Shown here in pieces: positions 1-8,026 of a stretch of 64,000 nucleotides of DNA. The stretch is from Levyella massiliensis (lineage in GTDB: Bacteria; Bacillota; Clostridia; Tissierellales; Peptoniphilaceae). The position numbers were made by a program, and so were the translations under genes. Under the pieces are notes generated by a model. The model made no database searches and was not told where the DNA came from. It saw only the letters and a list, made by a program, of their open reading frames with translations. The DNA lies in NCBI RefSeq assembly GCF_000308275.2, contig NZ_HG529490.1, positions 461,695-525,694 on the forward strand, in the 5' to 3' direction. Position 1 is the stretch's first letter. Each line of letters starts with the position of its first letter.

Positions 1-23
1 TCATAGCCGAATCAATCGGCTGA
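1..23 (+). CDS. 3' end of an upstream gene (fragment)
   Basis: The frame beginning at base 3 reads a short tail ending IAESIG and stops with TGA at 21-23, eight bases before the ribF start. The tight spacing suggests an operon with ribF. In many Firmicutes the gene before ribF is truB, but seven codons cannot confirm that. Confidence 0.35.
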
Positions 24-31
24 GGAATGCA

Positions 32-997
32 ATGCAAATTTTGGATTACGACCGCGCCGATTGGGTGCAAGAGAAGCCGGTGGTTATCGCACTCGGAAAT
101 TTTGACGGTGTACATTTGGGGCATCAACAACTGTTGCAAAAAGCGAATGCGGTTAGCAAGGAGCATGGCTGGGAATCGGCAGTGTTACTTTTTAAGAATC
201 ATACGACGAATGTTCTAGCACCTTCGGCAAAACGGGTACTGACCAGTGTCGATGATAAAAAAGCGCGTCTCTCGCGTGCCGGCATTGATACCATATTTCT
301 TTGCACCTTCAATGCAACATTCGCGGCACAATCCAAAGAGGTCTTTATTCAGAAAATTCTTCATCGCGATCTCCATGTTCGTCATATCGTTGTGGGATAC
401 GATTATCGCTTTGGAAAAGGCGCTGAGGGATCGGTGAAGGATCTTTTAAAAGCCGAGAAGGATGGCCTTTTCTCGCTCAGTTTAATTGAGGATGTCCGTT
501 TTGAAGGAAAACGCATCAGTTCGACACGCATTCGTGAAGCGATCGCAAAAGGAGAAGTGGAGCGTGCCGATGCAATGCTTGGCGCGCCCTACACCATATC
601 CGGCACCGTGATTCATGGGGCACATCGCGGTCACGATCTGGGCTACGCAACGGCCAACCTGGGCATTTCCTTTCCCTATGTGCTGCCGCATGAAGGCGTC
701 TATCTGACCTATGCGCGGTTAAACAATTGGCAGGGCTTCGGCATGACATCGGTGGGTACGAATCCAACTTTCGATGATGGTTCAAAAATGACTATCGAAA
801 CCAATCTTTTTGATTTTCACGAAACCATATACGAGCAGCCCATGCAGCTCTCTTTCTTGCGCTTTGAACGGTTTAATGTGCGTTATCACGACAAGGAAGC
901 CCTTATCCGACAGCTCAAGGAAGATGATCGCTTATTGCGTTCGTGGGCGGAAGAGTGGAAACAGATGCGCTCTACATTTATCAATGAAGTGAGATAA
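32..997 (+). CDS. ribF: Bifunctional riboflavin kinase / FAD synthetase
   Basis: This cytosolic enzyme phosphorylates riboflavin to FMN and adenylylates FMN to FAD. The N-terminal nucleotidyltransferase domain shows GNFDGVHLGHQQLL near residues 22-35, GYDYRFGKG near 126 and ISSTRIREAI near 162-171. The C-terminal flavokinase domain begins near residue 185 and contains HGAHRGHDLGYATANL, VGTNPTF and a final RLLRSW helix. Its 321 residues match the usual 300-320. The ATG at 32 follows a TGAGGA ribosome site. One oddity: the usual PTAN nucleotide-binding motif reads ATAN. Otherwise identification is secure. Confidence 0.96.
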   Translation: MQILDYDRADWVQEKPVVIALGNFDGVHLGHQQLLQKANAVSKEHGWESAVLLFKNHTTNVLAPSAKRVLTSVDDKKARLSRAGIDTIFLCTFNATFAAQSKEVFIQKILHRDLHVRHIVVGYDYRFGKGAEGSVKDLLKAEKDGLFSLSLIEDVRFEGKRISSTRIREAIAKGEVERADAMLGAPYTISGTVIHGAHRGHDLGYATANLGISFPYVLPHEGVYLTYARLNNWQGFGMTSVGTNPTFDDGSKMTIETNLFDFHETIYEQPMQLSFLRFERFNVRYHDKEALIRQLKEDDRLLRSWAEEWKQMRSTFINEVR

Positions 998-1030
998 AAG
1001 CGAGAGAAAGAATCTTTCGTATGCCGTCTT

Positions 1031-1071
1031 CTTGGTGGCGGGTTAATCCGCCATCAAGAGGGCGTTTTTTT
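1031..1071 (+). terminator. Rho-independent terminator after ribF
   Basis: An 11-bp stem (1031-1041 with 1048-1058, one G-T pair) closes a six-base loop. It is followed by AGGGCG and a run of seven T. Confidence 0.85.
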
Positions 1072-1217
1072 ATGGCGTTTCTCGCTTCACTGAAATTTCA
1101 ACGGAACAGACATTTTTCGATTAGAGCTTAAAAGCGTATTGGTGGGTATAGTATTAAAAGAACATGACACCACTGCTTATCGTTTAAGAAGGAAAAAACA
1201 AAAAGGAGGAGGCAATC

Positions 1218-3704
1218 ATGAAGACGACAAAAAAACGGTTTTTCTCGATACTTTTCGTCCTGGCTCTTGTCATTGGCTTTCTGACCGCAGGGAAAGTTCT
1301 TGCGGATGGAGCCACGAAAAAAGAGACAACGTCGCGAGCCTTGACGGCGCAAAATGAGGTGTATTTTGAGATTTTGCCGGAAATTCTCTTGGAAGACTCA
1401 AATGCGCCGAATATGCCTAAGCTGTTAACGCCGAACTCAGCGATTGGCGTTTGGCGTAATACTATGGTATTTGGTGGCCCACTGAAAAACGAAGCAAAAA
1501 CAGCTTGGGAAAACGTATATTTTAATGTCTATAACGAGGACCGAACCCTTAATGAGAGAACGAATGGCACGATTGGTGGGCGTTGGAGTGGAGCAAAATA
1601 TCTTGGTCCCTACGAAAAAGGAAAAAAGTACACGATTGAGGTCGACGCATCTACGCTTCCTCCGTACTATTATTCTTGGTTTACACAGGAAAAAATGGGA
1701 GAAGATCCGGAGTATCTCTTGAAGGTAAAGAGCGACAGAGGTGATATAAAAGCACTATATGACGGAAAAGGGACAAAGACATATGCGGTAACGCGTTTTC
1801 ACATGGAAATGGTTAGTATCGCTTTTGTCAAAAATGAGGATGTCGGTAAAAATCAATTTATATTAAATGGTGAAGGCAAGGTAACCGGTCGAAATCGTCA
1901 ATATGTAGACGGGACAGATTACATCCTTAAGACGATCGGGACGGATCATAAGCTGCCTACGCTTACTGAAGCAGAAAAGGAAAAGCTTGCCGATGAAGGC
2001 AATTGGCCGGTAGGATTTTACTTTTATTATAAGTCGAAAGGTAAGCCGGATGTAAAATTACCTCAGCGTGCTATTCGTCCCCAGGAGCCTGAATATGGCT
2101 TTTTGCGATCATGGAATGATTCCAATGGAATTAATACCAATTATAAATTCAATTCCTCTAGTATCTATACGCTTATCTTGGAACAACGTATTCCGGTCGT
2201 GAGCTTCTATAAAAATGAAGGTAGTGCACAAGTAGCGGATAAAACGTTATTAGGCACGCGCAAAGTATACTATAAGCATTCTTTAGCGGATAATTGCTTG
2301 TCAAATGGTACATGTTTGCCAAAGGATCTGCCCGTTAACCCAACGCGTGCCGGAATGGTCTTCTCCGGATGGAATACGAAGCCCGATGGAACGGGCGAAG
2401 CTTTTACAGCGAATTCGATGGTGAAAGAAGATATGAAGGTCTATGCACAGTGGAAGAAGCCAACACCGCCGACGCCAAAGCCAGACCACAAGCCCACCAC
2501 CCCGATCCTTCGCATTATTAAGATCGACGGCGACGGCAATCGGATTCCACTGCCTGTGACATTTAAAATTACAGACAAGATGTTTCCCGCGATCAACCGC
2601 GTCGTGACGACGGATAAATCGGGTGAAGCGAAGGTGGCATATCTCACAACAGGGGACTATTCGTTGGAGGAAATCAAGACACCGGAAGGCTATGTTCCGC
2701 TGGACAAGCCACTCTCTTTCTCCATTAAGGACGGGCTTATCCGTTACGAGAATGACATAGTCCGCACCATCTACGTCAAGAACGATAAAAAGACGGAAGA
2801 ACCGGACGTCATTAAACCCATCGATGACCCGACACGGCAGGATATTGCGGCTACGATCTCCAAGACGTACTTCGGCGATGCGAAAAAAGTGATCCTTGTG
2901 CAGAACATGGCTTATGCCGATTCCATGAGTGCTATGAATGTCTCCCAAGGGAATATCCCGATTCTGTATACGCAGAAGGATGCGCTCTTTGACGTGACGA
3001 AGCAGGAAATCCTTCGTACCGGCCGCGACGAAATCATCGTCATGGGTGGCACGAACACGATCTCTGAAAAGGTAATTGCGGAGCTCAAGGCTATTACCGG
3101 TGCAAAGATTACCCGTGTGGACGGCGTTGACCGCTTCGAGGTGAACAAGAACTCGGCGGCTTACTTGCCGGAGAGCACGAATGCGGTGATTGCGAGTGGC
3201 ATGATTTATACGGATGCTCTTTCGTCGGTACCGTATGCGCATCAATGGAAGGCACCGATTCTCTTGGTTCGTCAGGATCGCGTACCGAATTTCGTAGCGG
3301 ATGTGCTGAAGGCCCGTATCTCGAATGCGGTCATCAGTGGTGGTAAACGAACCATTGGCCCTGAGACAAAACAGGCAATCGAGACAATGATCGGAAAAAC
3401 GGTGTCCCGTGTAGACGGCGCAGATCGTTATGTTGTGTCGGCAAAGATGGCAAAGATGGTAACGAATCCGACAAGCGCCATTATTACGAGTGGCGAAAAG
3501 TGGTCGGATGCGCTCGTTGCCGGTCCGGTAGCACAGAAGCTCAATGCCCCGGTACTCCTTACGAGACAGTCGCATCTGCCGATGCCGATTGATGCCTACT
3601 TGAATACACATACCAATCTTAAGCAGATTCTCCTCATTGGCGGACCGGCCTCGGTAGGCGAGAGTGTGCGCAATACCTTGAAGGCGATTTTCACGGTGAA
3701 GTAA
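1218..3704 (+). CDS. Secreted CWB2-anchored surface protein with InlB-type and SpaA-like domains
   Basis: A secreted 828-residue protein with an AGGAGG site before the ATG. Residues 1-30 form a signal peptide (KKR, hydrophobic core, VLADG). Residues about 30-320 are an unrecognised ectodomain. Residues about 326-412 look like a Listeria-Bacteroides InlB B-type repeat (FSGWNTKPDGTG, YAQW). A proline-rich linker (PTPPTPKPDHKP) leads to a SpaA/prealbumin-like domain at about 429-523 (GDYSLEEIKTPEGYVPL). Residues about 538-828 hold tandem CWB2 repeats (VILVQN, DALSSVPYA, VISGGKRTIG, RVDGADRY, ILLIGGPASVG), a module known in clostridia to bind cell-wall polymers non-covalently. There is no sortase signal, as expected with CWB2. 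It is a monocistron between two terminators. The ligand is unknown; adhesin is an inference. Confidence 0.85.
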   Translation: MKTTKKRFFSILFVLALVIGFLTAGKVLADGATKKETTSRALTAQNEVYFEILPEILLEDSNAPNMPKLLTPNSAIGVWRNTMVFGGPLKNEAKTAWENVYFNVYNEDRTLNERTNGTIGGRWSGAKYLGPYEKGKKYTIEVDASTLPPYYYSWFTQEKMGEDPEYLLKVKSDRGDIKALYDGKGTKTYAVTRFHMEMVSIAFVKNEDVGKNQFILNGEGKVTGRNRQYVDGTDYILKTIGTDHKLPTLTEAEKEKLADEGNWPVGFYFYYKSKGKPDVKLPQRAIRPQEPEYGFLRSWNDSNGINTNYKFNSSSIYTLILEQRIPVVSFYKNEGSAQVADKTLLGTRKVYYKHSLADNCLSNGTCLPKDLPVNPTRAGMVFSGWNTKPDGTGEAFTANSMVKEDMKVYAQWKKPTPPTPKPDHKPTTPILRIIKIDGDGNRIPLPVTFKITDKMFPAINRVVTTDKSGEAKVAYLTTGDYSLEEIKTPEGYVPLDKPLSFSIKDGLIRYENDIVRTIYVKNDKKTEEPDVIKPIDDPTRQDIAATISKTYFGDAKKVILVQNMAYADSMSAMNVSQGNIPILYTQKDALFDVTKQEILRTGRDEIIVMGGTNTISEKVIAELKAITGAKITRVDGVDRFEVNKNSAAYLPESTNAVIASGMIYTDALSSVPYAHQWKAPILLVRQDRVPNFVADVLKARISNAVISGGKRTIGPETKQAIETMIGKTVSRVDGADRYVVSAKMAKMVTNPTSAIITSGEKWSDALVAGPVAQKLNAPVLLTRQSHLPMPIDAYLNTHTNLKQILLIGGPASVGESVRNTLKAIFTVK

Positions 3705-3760
3705 GGAAAATACGCTTTGAGAAAGCCTCAAAGTAACAATTGAAAGATTAGAAAAAAGAA

Positions 3761-3795
3761 GCAGCGACAGGCACCTGTCGCTGCTTTGTTTTTTT
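3761..3795 (+). terminator. Rho-independent terminator after the CWB2 protein
   Basis: Perfect 10-bp stem (3761-3770 with 3775-3784), loop GCAC, then a T-rich tract to 3795. Confidence 0.9.
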
Positions 3796-3953
3796 ACTCG
3801 GGCCATTTATGCAGCTTATGCCATTTTATGCGCGATCTTTACGGTCTGGAATTTTTTTGGAAGTTCTTTAGAACCTTTATAAGGCCATGGATGCTATAAA
3901 TAAAGCAGGAGAGGCACTTTGCCTCATTTCACGTTATGCCTTGGAGGTGAAAT

Positions 3954-5051
3954 ATGAAGATAAAAAGTATGGACTTTAGACAGCAACGATGGATTCTGTG
4001 GTTCATGATTTTTGTGTTGCTTTTTTCACTATCCGCCTGTGGGCCGGATCCGAAGATCGTTCAGGCGTTGAAGGAGGCCGAAAAAAACGGATCGCAAATT
4101 ATTCCGGGTACGGTGCGCATTTATTCATCTACGGAGGAAATAAAACAAGCACAGACAAAGTATTATAAAGCACAGGGCAATATTGGCAAGTTAAATAGCG
4201 TGCGATCACGATATGAATGGGCCGAAAAGCCGGACAATCCGTATCGCCAATACTTAAAGGTAAGCTATGCTGTCTTGGAGCTTGAAGGCGATCCCGAAAT
4301 CTTAGCCACAAATGCAGCCTCAGAGCCAAAGCCGCGCCCCGCGCATTACATTTTTTTGACCAATAGCAATAATCAGGATGCGTTTGCTTATTGGAAAGCC
4401 TATGAAAATCATAAGGTGGTTTTGATCGTTCCTTCCATCGAAGATATTTTTTGGCAGGATGAAAATGTGCATCCGCCTTTTTTTGAACCGGTTTTGTACG
4501 AAAAGAAAGAACCTCTTTATGAAATTCCGGATTTTCGCCTGTTGGTCGGAATGAAAGGAACCATAATGGCGCCTCCGCATACTTGGTCCTTTGCGGACTT
4601 TAGCGGATCGTATGCGTGTTATAGCGGGGCGGGTGCCTGGGGTCTCGAGTTTACTCTTAAGGAGGACGGTAGCTTTTTGCTTTCCTATCATGACAGCGAC
4701 TCGGACCAAATCGTTCGCTCTAGGTTAACCGGAAAACTTTCTAATTTTAAGGTCACCGATAAGGGCTACGCCTTCACTATTGAATCTTTGCAATCGCCGG
4801 TTTCGCCTGGAGAAGAAAAAGTGGAGCACGATCATGGGGTTCCCGACCGTCTGGTCTATGACGATTTTGGCATGAAGAAGGGCGGTACAGGAATGATTTA
4901 TCCGCCAGGAAGCTCGCTGGAGCTGTTTCCGGAAGAAATGCGCAATATGATGCATGCCGCACAGATTCAGGAAGAGCGTTTGACAGAAAATACAAAAACC
5001 AGTATCGTGCTGAGTCCCAAAATTGGCGTCTGGCAAATGTCAGAGGAATGA
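3954..5051 (+). CDS. Uncharacterised lipoprotein
   Basis: A 365-residue predicted lipoprotein. A hydrophobic segment (residues about 13-27) ends in the lipobox LSAC with the lipidated Cys at 29. The mature chain starts GPDPKIVQALKEAEKNG. I recognise no catalytic motif. The middle contains GSYACYSGAGAWGLEFTLKEDG (about 221-242, spelled here as a region of small and aromatic residues), reminiscent of a lipocalin-like beta strand, but this is not a firm assignment. GGAGGTGA lies just before the ATG. It is the first of five close genes (gaps 27, 29, 12 and 24 bp) that look like one operon of envelope proteins. No sequence feature indicates a substrate. Confidence 0.75.
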   Translation: MKIKSMDFRQQRWILWFMIFVLLFSLSACGPDPKIVQALKEAEKNGSQIIPGTVRIYSSTEEIKQAQTKYYKAQGNIGKLNSVRSRYEWAEKPDNPYRQYLKVSYAVLELEGDPEILATNAASEPKPRPAHYIFLTNSNNQDAFAYWKAYENHKVVLIVPSIEDIFWQDENVHPPFFEPVLYEKKEPLYEIPDFRLLVGMKGTIMAPPHTWSFADFSGSYACYSGAGAWGLEFTLKEDGSFLLSYHDSDSDQIVRSRLTGKLSNFKVTDKGYAFTIESLQSPVSPGEEKVEHDHGVPDRLVYDDFGMKKGGTGMIYPPGSSLELFPEEMRNMMHAAQIQEERLTENTKTSIVLSPKIGVWQMSEE

Positions 5052-5078
5052 GAAAACAAGGACCGACAGGAGGCTGAA

Positions 5079-5474
5079 ATGAGAAGAACGTATTCATATA
5101 ATGCCATTTGGATTGGCTTATTAATCGGTTTGTTGGTGGAAAAGGCAACCGGCAACACGGCGCTGAGTGTGATTGCCATGGTTGTGTCCATTGTTGGTGT
5201 ATATCTCGGCATTCGTGCCTTTGAACGCATGTTATACCAAGGCGCGATTAGCGCTTCAAACGCCCTCACGAAGGTCTTTGATCAGCGGTATCGACTAAAG
5301 CAATCCAACGAAAAAAACACTGTGTCCGTCATGGCTACTACGCCTTCCGAAAACACAAATAAGCCGGTTGCATACTGTACAAATTGTGGTGCCAAGCTAC
5401 CCGCCCAAGCCAAATTTTGTACAAAATGCGGAACGCCGGTTCCAACCGCTGTTTCAGGCGGAAATGACATGTGA
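5079..5474 (+). CDS. Small membrane protein with C-terminal zinc ribbon
   Basis: A 131-residue protein. Residues about 5-50 form two hydrophobic helices (IWIGLLIGLLVEKATG and LSVIAMVVSIVGVYLGI). The C-terminus carries a zinc ribbon with two CxxC pairs, CTNCGAKLPAQAKFCTKCG. The layout suggests a membrane anchor with a cytosolic zinc knuckle. CAGGAGG precedes the ATG at 5079. It is the second gene of the envelope cassette, and the gene at 6200 has a similar zinc ribbon but at its N-terminus. Function unknown. Confidence 0.75.
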   Translation: MRRTYSYNAIWIGLLIGLLVEKATGNTALSVIAMVVSIVGVYLGIRAFERMLYQGAISASNALTKVFDQRYRLKQSNEKNTVSVMATTPSENTNKPVAYCTNCGAKLPAQAKFCTKCGTPVPTAVSGGNDM

Positions 5475-5503
5475 ACTAGCCGGGATAGCGTAAGGAGAAA
5501 AAA

Positions 5504-5983
5504 ATGGATGTACCAATGATTCTGATCGCGTTGATTATTATTGCCGTCGGTTTTACTGCACAAGCCTATATTCGAAGTAATCTGAAACACGCTGGCCATA
5601 TTATGGATCGAGACAAAGACTTTATGGAATATGCAGAAATTTTTACATTTTCACCGATTTCGCCGGAGCAAATGAAGACAGCGCTTGAGTCGGTCGATTG
5701 GAAGGCACAAACAAGCTTTGTTCTGTCCGGAAACACAAATCTGGTTCGGCTGAACTATGGAAATAAGATTTCCGCCTCTCTAACCTGTGTAGAACAGTCA
5801 GAACAAAAAACGGTTTATCAGTTTCAATTCACCGGATGGGAAGTCTATCATGGCGTCGTAGAAGATGACATGATCATGAACGGTCTTTTAACGACCGTTG
5901 AAAAATTTTTTCTGCAATTGGATTCCAATACGCAGGTCACGACAAAGAAATTGGAAGTGCATACGAAGCGAGACTTTATTTAA
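5504..5983 (+). CDS. Uncharacterised single-pass membrane protein
   Basis: A 159-residue protein with one N-terminal membrane helix (residues about 4-22, MILIALIIIAVGF) and a soluble domain of alternating strands and a helix. AAGGAG precedes the ATG. Third gene of the 3954-7426 cassette. I recognise no family. The soluble region (FTFSPISPEQMKTALESV, then strand-rich sequence) looks like a small alpha/beta sensor or adaptor fold, which is a guess. Confidence 0.65.
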   Translation: MDVPMILIALIIIAVGFTAQAYIRSNLKHAGHIMDRDKDFMEYAEIFTFSPISPEQMKTALESVDWKAQTSFVLSGNTNLVRLNYGNKISASLTCVEQSEQKTVYQFQFTGWEVYHGVVEDDMIMNGLLTTVEKFFLQLDSNTQVTTKKLEVHTKRDFI

Positions 5984-5995
5984 GGGAGGCAGGGA

Positions 5996-6175
5996 ATGTA
6001 TAATTCGGGGGCTGTGATTCTCTTCATTGTTTTTGTAATTGCGATGATGGTTCTTTGTAAATTTGCCAGCAATGCGATTGGCGGCATTTCAGACCACGTG
6101 AAAGACGCAAAGGATCGGGCAGCCGGAAAGTATGAGGAATCGAAGTCGCAAAATTTGCGCGATCGATTTAAGTAA
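5996..6175 (+). CDS. 59-residue membrane peptide
   Basis: A short gene with a GGGAGG ribosome site and ATG at 5996, 12 bases after the previous stop; TAA at 6173-6175. The protein has one hydrophobic helix (residues about 6-22, AVILFIVFVIAMMVLC) followed by a highly charged tail rich in K, D, E and R (residues about 33-59, including VKDAKDRAAGKYEE). The same strand, tight spacing and good ribosome site support a real gene. Function unknown; a stabilising subunit for the neighbouring membrane proteins is one possibility. Confidence 0.6.
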   Translation: MYNSGAVILFIVFVIAMMVLCKFASNAIGGISDHVKDAKDRAAGKYEESKSQNLRDRFK

Positions 6176-6199
6176 AAGTATTAGATTTCGAGGTATGCG

Positions 6200-7426
6200 A
6201 TGTATTGTACGAATTGTGGTAAGAAAATTCCGGACGGGAGCAAATTCTGCCGCTATTGCGGCATTGCCGTCAGGAGAAAAAACGGAGGGATGGGGTCGTT
6301 TTTCAGACGATATTGGCGTTTTTTTATCGTCGGTTGTTTCGTTGTCCTTAGCGGAACATTTCTGTTTCACTGGCTGACGGGTCCAAAATACACGCTGGCG
6401 GATGGCTATCAACGGATGACCAATAGCGAACGGATTCATGTCTCGTTGCATTTGGAACGTGTGAATGGTGTCGATCTATTGGACGATGAGATTTGGCTTT
6501 TTCGCGACAAGCATCGGTTGATTCAAAAAATCATCGATGGTCGTATCATACAGGCGGGATATACCTTTTCCGACGATAGCCGGGTCGGCTATTATAATTC
6601 GGAAGAAAAACAATTGAGCGCTTGGTCCACGAGAGAATCTTCGTTGCGCCCTCTTTTTTTTAAAGAGCGTCAGGAAATGAATGTGGCCATTCCCTTGTTC
6701 TATCGCTTACTTTCCCGCTATAATATACACTTTGTTAATGAAAATGAGGATCAAATTGACATTGATGGAACCACTGATATCGCCGGTTTTGACTGGAGCG
6801 AACAGAAAAAGCGCCCGGAGGCTTACGAGAAAAGCGTGAGTGCACTGAAATTGCTGTTGGAGGCGATGCAGAAGAAAAACATCGTTTCCCTATTGGGGCG
6901 GATGGACCAAAAAACGGAAAAGTTTTTTACGACGGAAGTTTTACCGGATGGAAGCCGTCTGAAGCGGGCACCTTTTTATTCAGTGTTAGATGCGCTGCTC
7001 TTGGACGATGAAGGCCTCACTGCACTAAAAAAGAACTGTGCGGCCAACATCGATAAAATTTTAGGCGTGCGAAAATACCAATTTTTTATAGACCTACTGG
7101 TCCGCGAGTGGAAAGAAAATCGAAATGCTCTCCTTTCACTGCAAAACGAGGATACCTGGATTGTGGAGGTCCGATTTGGATCCGATGGCACTCTCCGTTC
7201 TTTAACCATGCGTGAAAATACGAAGGAAAAAAACATGGAGGCGCCCAATATCACGCTTTGTTTCGACCAGGAAATAGGGGCGATTCAGCCCATGTTAAAG
7301 GCTTTAAATGCTGAAAAAGATCCATCAGAAGACAAGGGCATGGTACCGGAACGAGAGGAACTCCCGGAGCGTACCAACTTTTATTGGTTTTTCCAATGGT
7401 ATTTTCCGGATGCTTTATTGCCTTAA
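6200..7426 (+). CDS. Zinc-ribbon, single-pass membrane protein with large ectodomain
   Basis: A 408-residue protein. An N-terminal zinc ribbon (CTNCGKKIPDGSKFCRYCG, residues 3-21) is followed by basic residues and one membrane helix (about 36-56, FFIVGCFVVLSGTFLF). The remaining 350 residues are predicted extracellular and contain no motif I recognise. The architecture (cytosolic zinc ribbon, one helix, outer domain) resembles TcaA-type envelope proteins, but similarity beyond architecture is not evident. A modest GAGG site precedes the ATG. Last gene of the five-gene cassette; no strong terminator follows, but rpsO has its own promoter immediately downstream. Confidence 0.7.
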   Translation: MYCTNCGKKIPDGSKFCRYCGIAVRRKNGGMGSFFRRYWRFFIVGCFVVLSGTFLFHWLTGPKYTLADGYQRMTNSERIHVSLHLERVNGVDLLDDEIWLFRDKHRLIQKIIDGRIIQAGYTFSDDSRVGYYNSEEKQLSAWSTRESSLRPLFFKERQEMNVAIPLFYRLLSRYNIHFVNENEDQIDIDGTTDIAGFDWSEQKKRPEAYEKSVSALKLLLEAMQKKNIVSLLGRMDQKTEKFFTTEVLPDGSRLKRAPFYSVLDALLLDDEGLTALKKNCAANIDKILGVRKYQFFIDLLVREWKENRNALLSLQNEDTWIVEVRFGSDGTLRSLTMRENTKEKNMEAPNITLCFDQEIGAIQPMLKALNAEKDPSEDKGMVPEREELPERTNFYWFFQWYFPDALLP

Positions 7427-7451
7427 AATCGACCTATTTGCCAATGCGGGA

Positions 7452-7480
7452 TTGCATTTGCAAATGCGTTTTGATAGAAT
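7452..7480 (+). promoter_or_regulatory. Sigma-A-type promoter of rpsO
   Basis: TTGCAT at 7452-7457 and TAGAAT at 7475-7480 are separated by 17 bp. A perfect 14-bp palindrome, GCATTTGCAAATGC (7454-7467), overlaps the -35 and spacer and might be an operator. Confidence 0.65.
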
Positions 7481-7498
7481 AATCGAGTACTCTTTCTC

Positions 7499-7523
7499 AG
7501 AGGACGGCTCTCCGACCGCCTCT
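7499..7523 (+). promoter_or_regulatory. Hairpin in the rpsO leader, possible S15 autoregulatory site
   Basis: AGAGG (7499-7503) can pair with CCTCT (7519-7523) around an inner CGG/CCG pair (7505-7507 with 7512-7514), about 35 bases before the rpsO start. S15 is known to repress its own mRNA through leader structures in several bacteria. Whether this hairpin does so is an inference from position. Confidence 0.35.
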
Positions 7524-7557
7524 TTGATAGGAGCGAATTTTTACAAAGGAGAAAATT

Positions 7558-7824
7558 ATGTTAACAAAAGAAAAAAAGCAGGAAATTGTCAAAGAATTCG
7601 GTAAGAATGAAAAAGACACCGGTTCCTCGGAAGTACAGATTGCTCTGTTAAGCTATCGTATTTCGGAACTGACAGAGCATTTGAAGACCCATGAGAAAGA
7701 CAATCATTCTCGTCGCGGCCTGTATATGCTGATCGGTCAGCGCCGTGGTCTTCTGAATTATTTAAAGAAATTGGATATCGAAAGATATCGTGATTTGATT
7801 GCACGTTTGAATTTGCGTGGCTAA
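7558..7824 (+). CDS. rpsO: 30S ribosomal protein S15
   Basis: An 88-residue protein of exactly the family length that binds 16S rRNA in the small-subunit platform. Typical sequence includes [20 protein letters not shown] (residues 20-39), [20 protein letters not shown] and the terminal [19 protein letters not shown] precedes the ATG. It has its own promoter and is followed by a terminator, then pnp, the usual rpsO-pnp order. Confidence 0.98.
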   Translation: MLTKEKKQEIVKEFGKNEKDTGSSEVQIALLSYRISELTEHLKTHEKDNHSRRGLYMLIGQRRGLLNYLKKLDIERYRDLIARLNLRG

Positions 7825-7830
7825 GAGAAA

Positions 7831-7862
7831 AAGAGTGCTTCGGCACTCTTTTCTTTTTTTTT
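7831..7862 (+). terminator. Rho-independent terminator after rpsO
   Basis: An 8-bp stem (AAGAGTGC with GCACTCTT) closed by a TTCG tetraloop, followed by a long T tract. Confidence 0.92.
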
Positions 7863-8026
7863 GCGCTTTTTTAGCTTAGACCTTGCGCTTAAAGTACGGC
7901 TTTCGCGTAGGGAATCTTTGGAATCATAGATTATTTAACATGCTTTTGATATACTTGTACAGTCTATAACAGGAACCTCGTCGAAGACGAAGGGTGAGTG
8001 TTCATCTAGAAATTTAGGAGGAAAGA

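Noticed and set aside
2301-3806. 501-codon open frame on the minus strand
   Set aside because: It is antisense to the CWB2 gene, with a composition rich in Arg, His and Cys and no ribosome site; a shadow of the real gene.
3911-3925. Terminator GAGGC-ACTTT-GCCTC before the lipoprotein gene
   Set aside because: Only a 5-bp stem and no T tract; a strong terminator already lies at 3761-3795.
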